A stretch of DNA of 64,000 nt, taken from an uncultured Verrucomicrobiae bacterium (GTDB taxonomy: Bacteria > Verrucomicrobiota > Verrucomicrobiia > Limisphaerales > AAA164-E04). Below are positions 10,279 through 19,723 of the stretch, piece after piece. Both the position numbers and the translations under genes were made by a program. Every line of letters begins with the position of its first letter. Within the stretch, counting starts at the first letter, position 1. The notes under the pieces were generated by a model that was not told the origin of the DNA, did not search any database, and saw only the letters and a list, made by a program, of their open reading frames with translations. Where the stretch lies: assembly GCA_943788245.1 (NCBI GenBank), contig CALSPN010000006.1, positions 1 to 64,000 on the forward strand. Direction: 5' to 3'.

Positions 10279-11370
10279 TCACAGACCTTCATCCTCCACC
10301 TTCTCAAAACGAATCCTGGAAACATCGCTTTCACCAAGCTCCAGCAAGCTAGCGTTCTGATAAAGCTGCATTGCAGAAGTATTTTCTTCCAATCCCGCTC
10401 GTCTTCGCTGCCTGTTGATTTCCATTATTGAAAGGACATCAAGCGCCACCGGGTCTCGGCTCATTCTGAGCTCTTTCAACATCGTTGAATATTGAAGAAA
10501 CCCTCGTTCCTCGCCTTGGTATTGACAGATCAAAGCGTCCACTACGTTGAGTGCCAGTTTGTCATAAAGCTCGGGAATCGCACATATTTCCGGTATCGCC
10601 TGATGATATCGATCTGAGTCCAAGGTGAACCTCAAACTGTTATCCACGCCTCCAGTCGCCAGGCCGACGATTTGACCGTTCACGCCTCCAAGGTAATGGT
10701 TCAGCATTGGATGTACTTGTATGATGCGCGTCAATTGATGGGTCAGGAGCTTTGAAACAAACGATTTACGCCCAACTCCCTTTTCATCTTTTCCAAATTC
10801 GTGATCCCCGAAGACAAGATTGCCGATTAGAGGCGCTTCATAAAATTTCTCGGGGTCATAGCCATGCTCGGAGCTACCCGCAATGGTCACCCCATGACGC
10901 TTGGCAATCAGATCGTATCCAGTGGCAACCAGGACTCCTTTGCGCCGGTCCCAAATGATGATTTGATCTTTAGGAAAGCCAATGGAAATGAGACTGCGAA
11001 CAATTGCCTCCACCACCACAGGCCGGGTTCCACTTACACTCCCGGGATCAGAAAGGACCTTAATCCCAACGATATCAGTTCCATCCACATACTGAGCCCA
11101 TGCCTCAGATAACTTGTTTTTGTTTGAATAGCTCAACAGCAGGCGGTTGAACATTTCATACACCACCTCTTCATTAGGTGAAAACCTTTCGACAGCAGAG
11201 GGGTGACTGATCGCAACGACGCGGGATGAGTGCGAGAATTGGAGGGGATTTCCGGATTCTGTTGCATTCATGTTCATGATCAGGCACAGCCAGAACATGA
11301 TGATGCCTGTGCCAGAGTTGGGGGGTATCTTAGAAGTATTACCCGAATATGGCTTTAATGGACGTTCCAT
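10279..11370 (-). CDS. DUF362-family protein, probably exported
   Basis: A 363-residue protein with a hydrophobic segment at about residues 20-33 that may be a signal anchor, followed by a DUF362-type region: GTDIVGIKVLSDPGSVSGTRPVVVEAIVRSL, then IIIWDRRKG and VHPMLNHYLGGVNG (shown here in parts). DUF362 proteins are widespread and functionally uncharacterised; some are fused to ferredoxin domains, but no Cys-rich cluster motif is visible here. It begins the minus-strand run DUF362-ROK-PLP enzyme-SDR and is divergent from the TPR lipoprotein gene, so the promoters of both lie in 11371-11420. Confidence 0.72.
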   Translation of the reverse strand: MERPLKPYSGNTSKIPPNSGTGIIMFWLCLIMNMNATESGNPLQFSHSSRVVAISHPSAVERFSPNEEVVYEMFNRLLLSYSNKNKLSEAWAQYVDGTDIVGIKVLSDPGSVSGTRPVVVEAIVRSLISIGFPKDQIIIWDRRKGVLVATGYDLIAKRHGVTIAGSSEHGYDPEKFYEAPLIGNLVFGDHEFGKDEKGVGRKSFVSKLLTHQLTRIIQVHPMLNHYLGGVNGQIVGLATGGVDNSLRFTLDSDRYHQAIPEICAIPELYDKLALNVVDALICQYQGEERGFLQYSTMLKELRMSRDPVALDVLSIMEINRQRRRAGLEENTSAMQLYQNASLLELGESDVSRIRFEKVEDEGL

Positions 11371-11420
11371 GATTGCGTTGGTATCTCATTTGGTGATAGT
11401 TTAATTCACCTCAAAGGTCA

Positions 11421-13262
11421 ATGCTGTCACTCATGAACCGATTAAAGCACAACACCCAGCTGAAAGTTAAACGCCGCGGAATGTCGTATGGATGGGTGCC
11501 GTTGCTTGCTGTTAGTCTGATGCTGGTCATGGCAGGCTGCACGCCCCCGGGAGCGGATGCACTCATGAATGGCAGGGAGCGCCTGGACAAAGGCGAAATT
11601 CAGGAAGCTATCAAAGCGTTTGAGAAAGCGACTAATTTCATGCCGGAATCGGCAAGGGCCTGGAATTATCTTGGCTTGGCGTATCATCGAGATGGTCAAT
11701 TCATCGCTGCACGAGATGCCTACGACAAGTCCTGGAGCAAAGACGACAATCTGGCTCAGTCAAAATTCAACAAAGGTTGCCTCCTGTTGGAAACGGGACA
11801 ATATGCATTGGCAATCACCCTCTTCAAAACATTCCAGATGCTAAAACCGCAATCAAGGGAAGTTCTCCCGAAATTGGCACTGGCCTATTACGGTGAGGGG
11901 GAATTGGAAACTGCCAGATCCATTTATGAAGACATCCTTCGTCAAAACGAAAAAATGCCCAGTGCCTGGAATGGTATTGGGCTGATATTGGTTCAAGAGG
12001 GTAAATTCAGGGAGGCCTATGATTATTTCGATACGGCTTTAAAGCATCAGTCTAATTTTTCACCTTCTTTATTTAATCAGGGTGTCATCGCCTACCCCTC
12101 TCTGAAACGGCCTGACCTGGCGGTTAAGAAATTACGGGAGTTCACGTTTCAAGCGCCAGATTCGGCTTTGACTCCCAGGGCAAAATCCATGGCAAATTCA
12201 TTGGAAGATCGTTTGCTAAGTAAAACTCCGCCGGAACCCGCCAACATGGAAGTTGCAATTCAAGACAAGACAACTGTCAACTCCAATCAGGTAAACTCTC
12301 AAAAACCAAACCTCGAAACGCTCGAATCCACAAACCAGGCCGGATCCACAGAGACGACGGAGCCTGCAGTCGTCGTCATCCAGGATGAAGAGACTTCAAG
12401 CCCTCAAACCAATCTTGCGGAATTATCGGAATCCTCAGCTGCTGAAAAAGAACAGCCAGCAACCAACCCACAGCCTGAAACAAACCTTGCTGAAGTTCAG
12501 CCGGACATACCTGATCAGGAAAACGAGCCTGCACCTCCACGAGTAGACCCAGCAACTGAAACAAACCCGGCGAAACCCGGCGTAGATCAACCCATTGGGA
12601 TGAGGACCGACAAGGCTGAATTGGTTACCAACCCAACAGAGGAAACTTTCACAATAACAAGCGATACAGATTTGAAAAAGGCAGGCAGCAAACCGCCTTT
12701 GGTGCGATCCTCACAGCCGGGCGTGACACCATTGCCTGAAGGGTTACCCTTTAATCCTTACAAATACCTGCTACCTGGAGCTCCTCTTCCAGGTAACCGA
12801 AATGAGGCTGCTTCATGGTTTAAAAAAGGCAACAGGGCATTCCAGCGGAATGATTATGAGGAAGCCGTTGAAGCATACGAAAAAGCCGTGGTAGAGGATC
12901 CGGCCTATTTTGAAGCCTACTTCAATCTAGGTTTGGCAGCTTTGAGAGGGGGGAATGCCGGCAAGGCTCTTCCTGCCTGCGAGCTTGCCCTGGCCATTCA
13001 ACCAAATCATCGAGACTCCCGCTATAACCTCTCTTTGGCATTGGAAAAGCTGAACCACTTTCGTGATGCTGCGCGTGAATTGGAAACACTGCTCAAGGAA
13101 AATGCTGATGACACGCAAATCCTGATGCGCTTGGGCAATCTTTACTCAGAACCATTGCAACGCCCTGTTCGCACAAGAGAGGTTTACAGCCATTTACTGA
13201 AGTTAAGTCCCGGTTCCCCTGAATCGAGAACAGCACAACGCTGGCTGTACGAGAATCCCTGA
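11421..13262 (+). CDS. TPR-repeat lipoprotein
   Basis: A 613-residue exported protein. The N-terminus has a basic stretch, a hydrophobic helix and the lipobox VMAGC near residue 39, so it is likely a lipoprotein. Tetratricopeptide repeats fill about residues 45-270 (ARAWNYLGLAYHRDGQF, PSAWNGIGLILVQEGKF) and again 470-600 (ASWFKKGNRAFQRNDYEEAV, YFEAYFNLGLAALRGGN). Between them is a long Glu-, Pro-, Thr- and Asn-rich linker with recurring TNLAE words, probably disordered. Likely a protein-interaction scaffold at the envelope. It stops 12 bases before dnaG on the same strand. Confidence 0.82.
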   Translation: MLSLMNRLKHNTQLKVKRRGMSYGWVPLLAVSLMLVMAGCTPPGADALMNGRERLDKGEIQEAIKAFEKATNFMPESARAWNYLGLAYHRDGQFIAARDAYDKSWSKDDNLAQSKFNKGCLLLETGQYALAITLFKTFQMLKPQSREVLPKLALAYYGEGELETARSIYEDILRQNEKMPSAWNGIGLILVQEGKFREAYDYFDTALKHQSNFSPSLFNQGVIAYPSLKRPDLAVKKLREFTFQAPDSALTPRAKSMANSLEDRLLSKTPPEPANMEVAIQDKTTVNSNQVNSQKPNLETLESTNQAGSTETTEPAVVVIQDEETSSPQTNLAELSESSAAEKEQPATNPQPETNLAEVQPDIPDQENEPAPPRVDPATETNPAKPGVDQPIGMRTDKAELVTNPTEETFTITSDTDLKKAGSKPPLVRSSQPGVTPLPEGLPFNPYKYLLPGAPLPGNRNEAASWFKKGNRAFQRNDYEEAVEAYEKAVVEDPAYFEAYFNLGLAALRGGNAGKALPACELALAIQPNHRDSRYNLSLALEKLNHFRDAARELETLLKENADDTQILMRLGNLYSEPLQRPVRTREVYSHLLKLSPGSPESRTAQRWLYENP

Positions 13263-13274
13263 TCCCTAGTTCTC

Positions 13275-15101
13275 ATGGCAGGTTTTTTAGGCCCCGAATT
13301 GGTTGAGCAGATCCGTCAGGCAAGCGACATTGTTGAGGTTATTTCCTCCTATGTTCCGCTGAAGCGTGCTGGTGGCACCTTCAAGGCCTTATGTCCGTTC
13401 CACAACGAAAAAACCCCAAGTTTCAATGTCAATCCGCAGCGCCAGACTTTCCATTGTTTCGGTTGTCACAAGGGAGGAGATGTTTTTACTTTTGTTCGTG
13501 AATACGAGAATCTGAGTTTTTCCGAGGCCGCCGAAAGATTGGCTGATCGCGCGCACATCACCCTGGAAGTAAATCAGGATCCACGTGCTGCGGAAAAAGC
13601 GGAGGTAAGGACGCTACTGCTGAAAATTCATGATGAACTCGCACACCATTGGCATCGATTGCTACTGAACGATTCTCAAGGAGAAAAAGGACGCGCTTAT
13701 CTCAAAGAACGAGGTGTTTCTGAGGAGGCTGTTAAGAAATTTCAGCTGGGCTATGCGCCCTTGACATGGGACGGTACTCTTCGATGGAGCCGAAGTCGCA
13801 AACACGATCCAAAGCTCCTGGAACAAGCTGGACTGGTCATTCGTAAAGAAGAGGGCAACGATTACTACGATAGATTTCGCGGTCGATTAATGTTCCCAAT
13901 CAATGACGTTCAAGGCCGCCCAATAGGTTTCAGCGGCAGGATCATTGAGGGTGATACCAGCAAGGGTGCTAAATACGTCAATTCTCCCGAGACATTACTC
14001 TTCAAGAAGGGACAGGTCATCTATGGCCTTGATAAGGCTAAAAGAGCCATCCTGGATGCAAAATCTGCGGTTATCTGTGAAGGTCAATTGGATCTGATCG
14101 CATGTCATACGGCTGGGATTGAAAACGTTGTCGCACCTCAGGGAACCGCTTTAACACTCCAGCATGCAAGGCTTGTGAAGCGTTATGCGGATGAAATAGT
14201 GCTTTGCTTTGATTCGGATAAGGCAGGAACGGATGCCGCGTTGCGCTCCATGGATGATTTAATCAATTCAGGATTGAACCTGCGCGTTGCAAGCGTTCCA
14301 GCCCCCCACGACCCCGATAGCTTCATCGCAGAGCAAGGCTCTGACGCCTTCAGGGATCTGGTAACAAAGGCAGAAGGATTTTTCGATTTTCTACTCCGCT
14401 ATTTGCATTCTGCTTTCCCCCAGGCATCGGATAAAGATCGCATGGCAATCGTACATGGAATGGGGACAGCTGTGATGAAAACGGGTAATGCTGTGCTGAT
14501 CGATACTTACGCACAGAAGACGGCTCATCTTATCAATGTCGATGTCACTTCAATTCGAGCAGAATTTAAAAAAACCAATAGAGCTCCAGAGTTCTCATCG
14601 GGACCTCCATTGGAAGATATTCAAATTCCAGAAGAAGATTTCGAACCCCTGCCTCGTTGCTCCTCCAAGGAATATTGGCTGATGAAATGGGTCCTTACCG
14701 AGGAGGAGGAAGAACCTTTGGAATGGCTATTCGCTCACCTGGACCTTCAATGGGTGCGCCACCCTGTCGTCAAGGAGGTCCTGTTAGCGGCACTTGATGC
14801 CCATGCCGAACACAAAAAACCAGCAACTACGCTGATACTGCCGCAGTGCCAACACCCAGGAGCAGAAAGGTTTATTACTGAAGCTGTGGCGGAAGCACAC
14901 GAATTCCCGAATCGGGAGCGCCAATGCAGAGACTATGTCTTGTTGCTCAGGGACAAATATATTGAGCAGGAAATTCAACGTCAAAAAAACCAGCTTGCAT
15001 CGGACCAGGCCAGCGAAGAGAAACAATTGGAAATCACACGAGTGCTGATGGATTTACGCCGCTTGAAGGTGGAGCCTTTGTCACCCCTTGCTGATAGTTA
15101 G
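13275..15101 (+). CDS. dnaG: DNA primase
   Basis: Synthesises RNA primers at the replication fork. N-terminal CHC2 zinc finger with C40, H43, C61 and C64 (LCPFHNEKTPSF, HCFGCHKGGD), the catalytic core with RFRGRLMFPINDVQGRPIGF, and a Toprim domain (VICEGQLDLIACHTAG, then CFDSDKAGTDAA). The C-terminal part of about 608 residues is the helicase-binding region and is weakly conserved, as is normal. The stop overlaps the convergent methyltransferase gene by four bases. No rpsU or rpoD neighbour is present, unlike the E. coli arrangement. Confidence 0.95.
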   Translation: MAGFLGPELVEQIRQASDIVEVISSYVPLKRAGGTFKALCPFHNEKTPSFNVNPQRQTFHCFGCHKGGDVFTFVREYENLSFSEAAERLADRAHITLEVNQDPRAAEKAEVRTLLLKIHDELAHHWHRLLLNDSQGEKGRAYLKERGVSEEAVKKFQLGYAPLTWDGTLRWSRSRKHDPKLLEQAGLVIRKEEGNDYYDRFRGRLMFPINDVQGRPIGFSGRIIEGDTSKGAKYVNSPETLLFKKGQVIYGLDKAKRAILDAKSAVICEGQLDLIACHTAGIENVVAPQGTALTLQHARLVKRYADEIVLCFDSDKAGTDAALRSMDDLINSGLNLRVASVPAPHDPDSFIAEQGSDAFRDLVTKAEGFFDFLLRYLHSAFPQASDKDRMAIVHGMGTAVMKTGNAVLIDTYAQKTAHLINVDVTSIRAEFKKTNRAPEFSSGPPLEDIQIPEEDFEPLPRCSSKEYWLMKWVLTEEEEEPLEWLFAHLDLQWVRHPVVKEVLLAALDAHAEHKKPATTLILPQCQHPGAERFITEAVAEAHEFPNRERQCRDYVLLLRDKYIEQEIQRQKNQLASDQASEEKQLEITRVLMDLRRLKVEPLSPLADS

Positions 15102-16036
15102 TTCTTTCTCAGGACCATTACCAAATTATCCGCCGCCAGCATCCTTGATAAAACGGATTCGACATTTCTGTAAGCGGCTTTCAAAGGGCGCATAAGGCCT
15201 GAACGCTTCCATCGGTTGGTGCGTTTAAGCAGTTTTGCTCTTTCGGCATCCGGAACTTCTTCTCGAAACTTCAAGGCGTCTTGAATGATTACTACCGGAT
15301 TGAAATGCATGCTGGTGACTCGCTCAATCTTCCATCCACCCACACGCGCAACCATTTGACTGAGGGCAGCAGCCGAAAAATAATTCAAATGTTCAGTCAT
15401 GATATACCTGTATCGGGGTCCGATACTGCGAATCGCGAGAGAATGAAGGTTAGGTACGAGAAGGATGCATATTCCTCCAGACGAAATCATGGAACCTGCC
15501 TTGGTGAGAAAGGCAGCAGGATCTGCCAAATGCTCCAAAACAGCCCAGAAAGTGATCGCATCGTAGTTTGCCTCAGTTACCGGCAATGAAAGGAATGGGG
15601 CCCGCAGGACAGTTACCCCTATTTTTTGAGCCTGATTTAATGCACCCTGGGAAACATCACAACCCATCGTTTCATAGTCTCCCATTTCATGGAGTCCTTT
15701 GAGAAAGCCACCCGTTGAGCAACCAACGTCCAACACTTTACCGCTCGGAACCCATTGCCGTAAAAGGGCCCACTCACGCTGAAACCTGACCGGATCATAA
15801 TCCGACTTGAGCTTATCATCTGATAAGTAGAAGGATTCCGTGCGGTCTTCATAAAACTGCCCTGTGGCATACGATTCCAGAACTTCAGGAATATAAACCA
15901 TCCCACATCGCTGACAGGCCGCAAAATCAACATCGGACTTGCGCCATATTACTTCCAATTTGGTGCCAAGACAGGATGGACAAGCTCTGTGTAAGATGCC
16001 CTGATTTGTGTCGTTCATGGATTTGGATTGATTCAT
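15098..16036 (-). CDS. Zinc-ribbon class I SAM-dependent methyltransferase
   Basis: 312 residues. An N-terminal four-cysteine ribbon (RACPSCLGTKLE, then ACQRCGMVY) precedes a Methyltransf_23-type Rossmann domain: KVLDVGCSTGGFLKGLHEMG binds S-adenosylmethionine, FWAVLEHLADPAAFL is motif IV, and ILLVPNLHSLAIR follows. The C-terminal ~80 residues are basic. Proteins of this build often modify sugars or lipids in envelope polysaccharide synthesis, but nothing nearby fixes the substrate. Convergent with dnaG, overlapping by four bases. Confidence 0.83.
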   Translation of the reverse strand: MNQSKSMNDTNQGILHRACPSCLGTKLEVIWRKSDVDFAACQRCGMVYIPEVLESYATGQFYEDRTESFYLSDDKLKSDYDPVRFQREWALLRQWVPSGKVLDVGCSTGGFLKGLHEMGDYETMGCDVSQGALNQAQKIGVTVLRAPFLSLPVTEANYDAITFWAVLEHLADPAAFLTKAGSMISSGGICILLVPNLHSLAIRSIGPRYRYIMTEHLNYFSAAALSQMVARVGGWKIERVTSMHFNPVVIIQDALKFREEVPDAERAKLLKRTNRWKRSGLMRPLKAAYRNVESVLSRMLAADNLVMVLRKN

Positions 16037-16219
16037 TTAACCTTCACTCCCATCAAAATGCCAGATTTGTCATTTCTATTCCAAAACAAGATAATTAAAT
16101 CGATTTCAGATGGAATTCTGATTGCCATACAAATCTGGATCTATGATGATCGAGCCCGTCAGAACATACTCGTCAATACATAGAACGAACAAGCATATCA
16201 TCAACCTCTAACCACCTCT

Positions 16220-17128
16220 ATGAACACCCATTCAGACGCCCCTTCGGAAAACGATTCGCACGACATCATGGAAGAATGGGATGAATTCGTCAAAAAACGA
16301 TACCCCACTCCAGCGAATCAGGATCCAACTGATTTCAACCCAACAGACCCGGAGAAAAAAGAATCTGAATTTCGTGATTATGAGAAAGAGGTGCGACCTA
16401 GTGTTCGCCGCTTTTATGAGGAAAATCACATCCATCAAACTTACGATTTCGTGATGGGCAAGAAAAAGGAGTTCACGGCATTCAACCGCAGAGAGATGGG
16501 TATTTGGGAGGCTGCAGAGTATCTGAATACCCTGGTTGATGATAGTGATCCAGACACCGATTTATCCCAACTGCAACACCTTCTGCAAACTTCCGAAGAA
16601 ATCAGAAATGCGGGGCGCCCGCGCTGGATGATCCTTTCCGGATTCATACATGATCTCGGCAAGGTTTTGTGCCTGTATGGAGAACCTCAGTGGGCAGTGG
16701 TGGGCGACACGTTTCCAGTAGGCTGCGCCTTTTCTGACAAAATTGTTTTCCCTGAATTTTTCGACAAGAATCCGGACTTCAGAAATCCTGCATTGAATAC
16801 CCGTCTGGGTGTTTATGAAGAAGGCTGCGGCCTGGACAAAGTCCACCTCTCATGGGGACATGATGAATATGTTTACCAAATCGCGAAGCCATATCTTCCC
16901 ATGGAGGGGTTGTATATGCTGAGATACCACAGCTTCTATCCATGGCATCGCGAGGGAGAATATGATCATCTATGCAATGAGACGGATCGCAAGATGCTGA
17001 AATGGGTGCAGGATTTTAATAAATATGACCTTTACACCAAGAGTCATGAAGTGCCTGATCCGGTCGCACTGAAACCCTATTACGAGGACCTGATTGCTGA
17101 ATTCTTTCCGGACAAACTCAAGTGGTAG
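16220..17128 (+). CDS. myo-Inositol oxygenase (MIOX)
   Basis: Di-iron enzyme that cleaves myo-inositol with O2 to D-glucuronate, best known from animals, plants and fungi. The family signature is complete over 302 residues: [72 protein letters not shown] and FNKYDLYTK. The six expected iron ligands are in place at H120, H144, D145, H214, H237 and D270, with K148 as the substrate-binding lysine; spacings agree with the mammalian enzyme within a few residues. The first ~55 residues are acidic and not conserved. No inositol transporter or uronate genes adjoin it; the convergent neighbour is a DUF2061 gene. Confidence 0.93.
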   Translation: MNTHSDAPSENDSHDIMEEWDEFVKKRYPTPANQDPTDFNPTDPEKKESEFRDYEKEVRPSVRRFYEENHIHQTYDFVMGKKKEFTAFNRREMGIWEAAEYLNTLVDDSDPDTDLSQLQHLLQTSEEIRNAGRPRWMILSGFIHDLGKVLCLYGEPQWAVVGDTFPVGCAFSDKIVFPEFFDKNPDFRNPALNTRLGVYEEGCGLDKVHLSWGHDEYVYQIAKPYLPMEGLYMLRYHSFYPWHREGEYDHLCNETDRKMLKWVQDFNKYDLYTKSHEVPDPVALKPYYEDLIAEFFPDKLKW

Positions 17129-17257
17129 TCCCGCCGTGACAGCCTGCTGAGGTCTTGGGATTCAGGAAGACGCAGCGAAGACAGATGAAAAAAGCTTATT
17201 CCTTGGCGAGGTGGAAAGTCAGTTGCGGCTTGCATGCACGATACGGGCTTGGAGGGA

Positions 17258-17509
17258 TCAGGAGGATCTGCCCCTCCCCCAGTGCCTGACGCTGCCCCGC
17301 GGGATCGTCTGCCAGGCACGCTCATGCAGGTAGTAAATAAGGAATTTACCAAAAAACTCGATACCACCGACCTTGAGAGCCGTCTGGGTCTCACCGGTCA
17401 CCCACCAAGCAATCACGATGGTCGTCAGGGTGGCAATGATGCGCCAAGACAATCCTTTAAGAACGCTGCGTGAGTGTGATTCTTTGAAATTATTTGCTTC
17501 GGTTGTCAT
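17258..17509 (-). CDS. DUF2061 small membrane protein
   Basis: An 83-residue inner membrane protein of the DUF2061 family: SVLKGLSWRIIATLTTIVIAW is the first conserved segment and helix, then TGETQTALKVGGIEFFGKFLIYYLHERAW with a second helix and the YYLHERxW signature. Function is unknown; in several proteobacteria members are fused or adjacent to sulfate-assimilation genes, which is not seen here. The last ~15 residues are basic and unlike the family. Convergent with the inositol oxygenase gene. Confidence 0.8.
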   Translation of the reverse strand: MTTEANNFKESHSRSVLKGLSWRIIATLTTIVIAWWVTGETQTALKVGGIEFFGKFLIYYLHERAWQTIPRGSVRHWGRGRSS

Positions 17510-17722
17510 GTTTCAATCATCAAACTGGGTGACTGTCGCTATACTTGAGATGAAAAAGCAATAAAGGCTTTATCGATTGAGCAGGACGTTAGTCTCGCTC
17601 AATGAAGGAAACAAGTTCAAAAAGTAAGCACCAAAAGTGACTGGATTTCATCTCTGGAAATTGCATTTGATGCGGTAGATGAGATGGTGCCCCATAAAAC
17701 CAAGTCCATTTTTTCACAAACA

Positions 17723-19634
17723 ATGAGTATGATCATAGGCATCGATTTAGGCACAACCCATTCAGCGGTTGCTGTGGTGGACGCGGGATTTCCGCTTGTC
17801 CTCGCGGATCAAAATGGCAAACGGCTGACTCCTTCGGTTGTTTATTTTCCAAACGACCATCAAGAGCCACAAGTTGGGCTTGATGCTGTTCGTATGCAAA
17901 CCGTGGCACCAGCTCGAACCATTTATTCCGTCAAACGCTTCATGGGGCGTCGCTCAGATGATTTGTCGGATAATGAGAAACGGGTGGATTATTCCATTTC
18001 TCATAATCCGGGCGAACCTATCAAAATCCTGTTGAAGGACGACGCATTTTCTCCCGAGCAGATTTCAGCTGAAATCCTGAAATCTCTCAAACGCACAGCG
18101 GAATTGTCCATGGAGTGCAGCATTGAACGGGCTGTCATTACTGTTCCGGCGTACTTCAATGACGCCCAACGTCAAGCCACGATCGAGGCTGGCAGATTGG
18201 CGGGCCTGAAAGTAGAAAGGATCATCAATGAGCCAACGGCTGCAGCCCTGGCTTACGGACTCGATCGTCTCAAGGATCAATCAAAAATTGCGGTTTACGA
18301 TCTTGGAGGTGGCACCTTTGACATCACGCTTCTGGAATTGTCGGAGGGCATCTTCCGGGTAATTTCCACTCAGGGAAATACCTGCCTGGGCGGCAATGAT
18401 ATTGACCAGGCCATACTTGATCATTTTTTGAATATCGTTCGCAAGGAATCATCCGAGAACGTAGCCGCATTCAAGGAGAACAGTCTTCCTCGGCTAAGGG
18501 AGGCAGCAGAACAAGCTAAGATTGCTTTGTCCGCCGAGACAGTCGTCTCTGTCGAACTCCCGTTCCTGACACCTGACTACCACTTTAAAACAGAGTTCAC
18601 GCGGGATCAACTGGAGAGGATCGCCAGCCCCATCGTGAATCGAACTCGATCCCATTGCATTCGAGCACTGTCGGACGCAGGGCTTGCATCCTCGGATCTG
18701 GACCAGGTGGTCATGGTTGGAGGTCAAACCAAAATGCCTTTGGTCAGGAGCCGGGTGTCAGATTACTTTCAATGTGCTGATTTCGAGGAAACTCGTGGTG
18801 ACATACGACTTGGAGACTCATTCCACGAATCGAAAGGTCCTGAGCTGAATACCAATCAGAATCCCGATGAGGCCATCGCCCTTGGAGCCGCGATTCAGGG
18901 TGCCATGTTGTCTGGTCAAATGAATCAGATGACACTGCTCGACGTCACGCCGTTGTCGCTTGGAATTGAAACCTTTGGCGGTCTCATGAATGTGCTCATT
19001 CCTCGAAACTCCACGATTCCTGTGAAAGCGGGTGAAGTGTTTACCACTGCGGTCGCAAATCAAAGAGAAATGCTGATTCACACCCTGCAGGGCGAGCGAG
19101 GAAAAGGCCAGAGACAACTGGAGTCTGGGCAGGTTTGTGATCCCATTTGAAAAAGCGCCAAAGGGTGTACCTCGCGTCGGCGTGCAGTTTGAAATTGACG
19201 CAAACGGCATCCTTCATGTCCTTGCGCGTGACATTCAAACGGGGAAGGAACAGCACCTTGAAATACGGTCTGCGATCGATGTGGATGATTCAAAGGTCAC
19301 TGAAATGGTGGAATCCTCCGTAGAACACGCCATGGATGATTTCGATGCAAGAAGATGGATCGAAACCAAGCTCAAGGCAGAGGATCTCCTCAAGGCTGTT
19401 AAGCAAAGTCTGGAGGACTGCAAGGAGGATATAGGCCCCGATTATACGGCAGAAATACAGCAGGCTGTGGATGCTTTGAATCAAGTTTTAGCTCGTGAAA
19501 ACGCGGATAAAAACACGGGGGATGTGGATGCATTGAAACAGGCGATCACCCTTCTGGATTCAAACACACAGAAATTGGCTGAAGTGCAGATGGATAAAAT
19601 TACCGAGCAATTAATGAACCAACAACATCAGTAA
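17723..19634 (+). CDS. DnaK-like Hsp70 chaperone paralogue, frameshifted
   Basis: ATP-dependent chaperone. The first part carries GIDLGTTHSAVAV, VPAYFNDAQRQATIEAG, EPTAAALAYGL, YDLGGGTFDIT and VMVGGQTKMPLVR, and the start of the substrate domain DVTPLSLGIETFGG. Near 19100 the frame is lost: after LQGER the original frame reads to a stop at about 19150, while the +1 frame resumes with ARDNWSLGRFVIPF and DANGILHVLARD. Removing one of two G at 19100-19101 restores QGEREKARDNWSLG with exactly the usual Hsp70 spacing. The lid is short. No grpE, dnaJ or hrcA adjoins, and an insertion follows QCADF, so it is probably a paralogue and not the main dnaK. Start ATG at 17723 chosen over an upstream in-frame ATG at 17684. 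Confidence 0.85.
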
Positions 19635-19723
19635 GGGGTGCAGCGCTCTTGAGCTGGGCGACGAATTTTGTCAGTCGATGATTGACCTGAGACCGTGACT
19701 TGAGATTAGGATGGCATCGAATT

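Noticed and set aside
15098-15101. Overlap of dnaG and methyltransferase stop codons
   Set aside because: Short convergent overlaps are ordinary and need no explanation.
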